Position numbers and translations under genes: made by a program. DNA of 64,000 nt from Scheffersomyces stipitis CBS 6054 (Eukaryota > Ascomycota > Pichiomycetes > Serinales > Debaryomycetaceae): positions 248,001 through 312,000 of the forward strand of contig NC_009046.1 in NCBI RefSeq assembly GCF_000209165.1, read 5' to 3'. The notes under the pieces were generated by a model. That model saw only the letters and a list, made by a program, of their open reading frames with translations, was not told where the DNA came from and searched no databases. Positions within the stretch are counted from its first letter, which is position 1. The number at the start of each line of letters is the position of its first letter. Positions 59,381 to 64,000 of the stretch are shown here, one piece after another.

Positions 59381-61132
59381 TCACTCTCTCTTAGTGAGAT
59401 GGGTTCCACCTTCATGTTGCATTTCGTAATCCGAGCCTAAGCCGTGGATATTCTCGAACTGGGTATCTGTGTTCGGATACAACTCTTCGAGTTGATCCTC
59501 CTCGTAGTCCTGAGGTCGCAAAACCTTAATGAACTCTACGAAATCCATCATGTACTCACCGTTGAACTCGTAACAATCGGTACCCATCAACTCAGCAGCT
59601 TCTAAGAAACTCATGTCGTCAGCATGTGGATGATCCGCGGTAGACATCTTGGATTCTTCGTCTTTTCCTTCTGCTTTAGCCTTCATCTTTTCTTCCTTCA
59701 TTCTTCTGTTAAACGTCTTGTCAATCCTCAAGTGTAATCCAGGAACAAGATCAATTATGTACAAGAAAAAGTAAGTCATGATGAACACATACGATGCAGT
59801 AACTACACTTCCCAACAACTGGTATCCCACTTGTTTCCAGTGTCCCACAACCCACCCTCCATCAGAATTGAACTGCTTGTTGGCAAAGATACCAGTCAAT
59901 ATCGAGCCTACAAACCCGGCCACCCCATGGATAGCAAAGATGTCTAGTGCATCGTCGATATGGAAAAAGTACTTCAATCTTGTGGAAAGATTGCAACAGA
60001 TTGCACCTACAACTCCGTAAACTATACTCTTCCAAAACTCATTGGGAGAGGAAACATATCCACCACCTGGAGTAATCACAACGAGCCCAGTCATGATCCC
60101 AGAAGAGAACGAAATCATAGAAAACTTTCTTCTTTCAACAAAATTCGACTTTGTCTCTCGTAAATGCTGATTGAGTAACACTCCAGTCTCGGAAATCACA
60201 GGTGCTACGTTGCTAAGATGTGAAGTTAAGGGACTAAGTCTAGCAGAAGAATCCACATGTCTATTTTGCTGCTGCTCATCTTGGTTGTCCGAGTCTTGAG
60301 TTCCTTCAAGAGGTATGGAAGAATAGTAGTAATCAATCAGCATCCAGACGATTCCTCCAACACAAGCACAAAGGATGGTGTTTACAAATATAAAAAGTGA
60401 ATAGGGCGAGAATTTGAAGTCACATCCGCCCACAAAGCCTACCCATCCGCACATCACCAAGAACGTCCCAAATATTATATGGCCCGTATTTATGTTGCGG
60501 TAGTTGTACAAGATTTTGGGATTACGGGGACCCAAGATGTAGGAGTATGCCAAACTCGTGAAGCCAGAAACAATGTGAATACAGTTCCCACCAGCAAAAT
60601 CCAACACCGGAAGCTTGTTCAAGTCTACGGAAAGCCATCCGTTCGGATTCCAGAACCAATATGTTACTGGGTTGTAGATCATACAAGACCAGAAAAACAA
60701 GAATACAAGCATGGGAAGCATTCTTCCTCTTTCGGCTATACAGCCAGGGAACGTCAAAGCAGCACAGATGACTTTGAAGAGACCATTAAAGAGGAAATGA
60801 TTCAAAGCAAATATTTCGCCTCTAGTATTGGCATAGACGGTAAGAAGCGAGTCTTTGAGATGTCTTAATACGACAAACTCCATACTTCCAATAAATTTGT
60901 TTGAAGCTTTAGCATAGCAAAGCGAATAGCCCCATATGAACCAGTCGATGAAAATAAGGGGACTAATCAAAAAAGGAATAGCAAACATTGTGAGTGAAGA
61001 CCGTCTCTGTGTCAAACCGGAATAGAAAAAGGCTATACCGATGATCACCAAGGGTAATAGCGAAGTACAATATATCATGTACAAGGAATTCAACCCCGAC
61101 CGTAGGTCTAATATGTCTGTGTCGTCAGACAT
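59381..61132 (-). CDS. Ammonium transporter family (AMT/MEP), divergent
   Basis: Multi-pass ammonium permease. The pore twin histidines are kept: H186 in DFAGGNCIHIVSGFTS and H402 in DDALDIFAIHGVAGFVGS. Other family blocks are FIDWFIWGYSLCYA, WNPNGWLSVD and SGIMTGLVVITPGGGYVS. Two things are unusual: an extra hydrophilic loop at about 272-336, rich in Gln/Ser/Asp, between the helix ending IVWMLIDYYY and RKFSMISFSSG; and a long acidic C-tail with degraded versions of the usual GxDxxExGEFAYDY regulatory segment (MGTDCYEFNGEYMMDFVEF). 583 residues against about 500 for Mep1-3. It may be the third, divergent AMT paralogue of CUG-clade yeasts rather than Mep1 or Mep2. One GATAA lies upstream at 61291-61295. 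Confidence 0.85.
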   Translation of the reverse strand: MSDDTDILDLRSGLNSLYMIYCTSLLPLVIIGIAFFYSGLTQRRSSLTMFAIPFLISPLIFIDWFIWGYSLCYAKASNKFIGSMEFVVLRHLKDSLLTVYANTRGEIFALNHFLFNGLFKVICAALTFPGCIAERGRMLPMLVFLFFWSCMIYNPVTYWFWNPNGWLSVDLNKLPVLDFAGGNCIHIVSGFTSLAYSYILGPRNPKILYNYRNINTGHIIFGTFLVMCGWVGFVGGCDFKFSPYSLFIFVNTILCACVGGIVWMLIDYYYSSIPLEGTQDSDNQDEQQQNRHVDSSARLSPLTSHLSNVAPVISETGVLLNQHLRETKSNFVERRKFSMISFSSGIMTGLVVITPGGGYVSSPNEFWKSIVYGVVGAICCNLSTRLKYFFHIDDALDIFAIHGVAGFVGSILTGIFANKQFNSDGGWVVGHWKQVGYQLLGSVVTASYVFIMTYFFLYIIDLVPGLHLRIDKTFNRRMKEEKMKAKAEGKDEESKMSTADHPHADDMSFLEAAELMGTDCYEFNGEYMMDFVEFIKVLRPQDYEEDQLEELYPNTDTQFENIHGLGSDYEMQHEGGTHLTKRE

Positions 61133-61395
61133 CCTGAGTTAGTCCACTAGACAAGAATATAGGGGTATATCTAAGAGATGGTTGTTCAATCTTAGAAGTC
61201 TTCGTGAGAGCCCTAGAAACAAGTCTTGTAGAAATAGAATTTAATAAAATGGGTTGTACAACCCAGATGACGTTGTGGTGCGCGATGCTGGATAATTTTT
61301 CAGGCTGTTGAATACACAAGTAAGCCTACTAAATATTTTAACAATGGTGTGTGACGCCGATTTCGATCATAATTGCTGCATCAATCTGCACACAA

Positions 61396-63822
61396 CTATC
61401 TAATCGCACGAATCAGACCCTTCCAGCAGAAGTCAGCATAGCATCTGCGGCATATAGCTGGTGTCGTAAAAAGCAGATTCCCATATGCATCGGTTTTGTG
61501 GTCTAGCTCAAGGCGATCAAATTCTCTTTTTAGAAGAGCACATCCGAGACACATTTCGTAGTAGCTGGAGTTGTTGAAGGTAGCTAGATTGATCCCGTTC
61601 AGCACCATGCCGTCAACTTCGTCCTTGCTATAGCTGAGCTGAAATGTAGAAGTATTGGCTTTGTAACCGTAGTCGCCATTTGAGTAGTATACGATTAATG
61701 GTGGAAGGTGGAAGCTACTATTTTTGTTGTCGATCTTCGAACTATAACTATTGTTAAAATTGTACTCATATGAACTTCTCAAGTTGCTTGATTTGGAGCT
61801 TGACTTATTCATCCATTTTACATCTAGCTCAGGGTAGTCCTGGTAAACGTCACAACCGAGAAACAATGGCCGTTTATTAAGTCCATTTTCTACGATTTCC
61901 TCTGGTGATGGCGCAAAAGGAAACGATGATCTTACACTGCTCCTAGTAGTTCCATTATAAGTCAGTGCTAAAGTAAATTTCGGAGTTCCCATTTTCAGGT
62001 CTCTGTTGTGAAATCTTTCTTGAGATCGTACTAATGTAGTTCCATTAGGATAGTTCAAATAATCAGCTGTTAGATCAAAGGCCAATATGATGTCGAGTTC
62101 TCTGGAACTTACCAAGAGTGGTTGGAAGGGGATATTCTGTCCATCATCTCCGCCATCAAACAAGTACAAGTTCTCATTCGAAGTTATATTTCTCCCATCA
62201 CAACCATGTTTGTTCTCATACCCGTAGAATGGGTTGGGTGAGTATATAGCGTTATCTGGATGTAAGCTGGGATTCATAAGAGACCTGAATTCTGAACTTA
62301 GTCCAAGTGACTTCAATATAGTTCCCACAGCTGTAGAAGCCTCCAGCTTTATATCCAATAAGATCTGGTAGAGATAGACGAAGATATGGTTGAAAAGCGA
62401 TGAAGAGGTTCCTGTGAGAAACCCAATGTTATCAAACCCCGTTACACATCTCGCATAGCTGTTGTTGTCTGTCCTCGAAGTTGATGATCCATTGATGAGC
62501 TTGGTCCCAAGGTATTTGATAGGTAGGAATCCATTTAGGAATGAGTCCCAAGAACCAAATTCAAAAGGAGTTATTTCGAATTGGTGAGAATCTATATTTG
62601 TCTCTATATATCTGGGATCTCTCTCTATCGTAGTTATGATTGGGAATGGCTGTTCATAGTTCTGAAATGAAGACATCTGAATGCTAGTGCTCATGGTTGC
62701 ACCAGGAGATCTTGCCGTAGATCTGAATATTCTTCTGGCAATTGTTCTGCCCCAGTAATCTGTAAGAGAAATTTGATATCCAGCTTTTCTTTTATCTCTG
62801 ACTTCTATCTGAAGCTCTTTGTAGTACGAAAAGATCTTCTCAAGGGGAGTATCCCTGGTATACCCTTTGATATTGGGAGTTACACTATTGTTATTGTTAT
62901 TGTTGACAAACATGGACTTCATAAACTTGACAATCATATTGTTGGGTGATGGTCCGTTCATATCATCTTTTGTAAGAAGTAGCTGGTTGGGTGTCTTCTT
63001 TACGAAGAACGAATATATATTTCCAAAGAAAGAAGTCTCTTCTTGGCTCTTCTTCTTTAGTGGTTCTTCTTTCTTTATCTCCGTCCCGCTCTTGTTGTCT
63101 TGTATTCGAACTTGAGTCTGAATTCCAATTGGGTCGAAACTGGGTACTCCCTCTAATAGTTGATGTTCCAAATCCCACGACTCTTTCAAGCCATCAATCG
63201 TAGGAAAGTCGTTGACAAACTGACTCATTACTAACCACGACCCGCCTGAAATACCTGCGATATAGCTACTTGCTTGGAGGATGCCTCCTAGACGTTCGCT
63301 AGTATTTTCGTTTCTAATGTCCAAAGCTGCTACACATCCCGCTCCTATCAACATAGATCTGTATCCTCCACCAGAAAAAGCTAGTGCAATCTTTGTAGGT
63401 TTTGCTTTTAGTCGAGAGAACAAGTCATAGTTGAACCCTGGTATTTTGGAGTTCTTGAAAAATTCTCTTAGGGAGATCTCTGTTTTTGAATTCCTTCTAG
63501 TAGTATACTCTTTCTCGTCACTTGATATTTCCTAGATTATTAGTAGCTTTCAAAATTTGAAGCATGTCAAGTGATTACATACATTATTTGCAGTTCTGAT
63601 AAGCGATGTGGAAGGACATATTACTGTGTATGGAGCGTATGACAGGCCCCAAAGGTATTGGCCTTTAGTTGATTTTAATTGATTGTTAACCAAGAGATTG
63701 TTCGCTACAAACGTGAAGTTGGTATAGAGTGAAGAGTTGACAAAAGAATAAGCACATTCTACCTCTACCAAGATGTACATGAACAATTGCAGTAGAAGCA
63801 ATGATACTGCTTTGAATTTCAT
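61396..63822 (-). CDS. Phospholipase B family protein (SPO1-like), two exons
   Basis: Best read as complement(join(61396..63531,63583..63822)), 791 residues. Exon 1 (80 residues) has a signal peptide (MKFKAVSLLLLQLFMYILVE) and YAPYTVICPSTSLIRTANN, the usual N-terminal block of fungal lysophospholipases. Exon 2 starts EISSDEKEYTTRR, completing that block. The catalytic set is present: SGGGYR (R138), GISGGSW (S175) and LFDGGDDGQNIP (D539). EFGSWDSFLNGFLPIKYLGT and C-terminal Cys pairs (CLGC, CRRC) are typical. It lacks the Ser-rich GPI-anchor tail of Plb1-3 and carries a Lys/Glu/Asn-rich insert at about 216-310. These points, and the intron, favour SPO1 over secreted PLB, but I am not certain. 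Without the intron, exon 2 would have to start at a TTG. Confidence 0.85.
63532..63582 (-). other. 51-base spliceosomal intron
   Basis: On the minus strand it starts GTATGT (63582-63577), has a branch site TACTAAT (63545-63539) and ends ATCTAG (63537-63532). Splicing joins codon AAT to GAA in phase 0 and restores an uninterrupted phospholipase B reading frame. Branch-to-acceptor distance is very short, as in many yeast introns. Confidence 0.88.
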
Positions 63823-64000
63823 GGTTTAAATTGTAGTGTTCTTATATACCTAGTGAAGATAAATGGCTGCAAACATCTTCCCATTGGTAGGCACATTTCT
63901 TCAAGCGCTACCACAGTTTTAGCAACCATTTGAAAATGACTTTATACACACACTTTCTATATTTCAGTAGTTCTATCGACTTTTCTACATTTGAAAATTT

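Overview
The window is a stretch of a budding-yeast nuclear chromosome. Every recognisable gene is fungal and almost all are intron-free. The one intron that can be placed has yeast splice signals (GTATGT, TACTAAT, CTAG). Gene content points to the CUG-Ser clade: there is a fungal betaine-lipid synthase (BTA1), which S. cerevisiae lacks, and in-frame CTG codons are scarce. Two CTG codons fall where S. cerevisiae has Thr or Ala, which fits Ser better than Leu. Scheffersomyces (Pichia) stipitis or a close relative is my best guess, from memory of family members and not from a search.

Layout. 1-13869: EFL1 (5' end cut by the window), IBD2, an unknown gene that looks highly expressed, REX1, a dynein light intermediate chain (DYN3) and TAF1. 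15322-19683: a GAP1-type amino-acid permease, a 52-residue membrane protein and GSM1. 19684-23840: about 4.2 kb without a convincing gene. 23841-28587: IPT1 and a LicD/MNN4-like protein, both linked to cell-surface inositol- or mannosyl-phosphate chemistry. 28858-38720: an accessory block with a GRE2-like reductase, a SEO1-like permease, a 2-oxoglutarate/Fe(II) oxygenase and two DHA2 efflux pumps, carrying a tandem duplication with a readable junction and a broken oxygenase copy. 40436-47477: a Zn2Cys6 regulator, a DUF1479 protein, JID1 and ARO7. 48949-56859: BTA1, CCS1, SOG2 and a 98-residue protein of unknown role. 58263-63822: a YMC1-type mitochondrial carrier, an unusual ammonium transporter and a phospholipase B/SPO1-like gene with one intron.

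Most genes are unrelated housekeeping neighbours. The region with a possible joint role is 28858-38720: importer, oxygenase, reductase and two exporters. The importer and oxygenase share a 275-bp divergent promoter with two GATAA sites, which suggests nitrogen-responsive control of catabolism or detoxification of an unknown compound. I found no tRNA, rRNA, intact transposon or CRISPR by eye.
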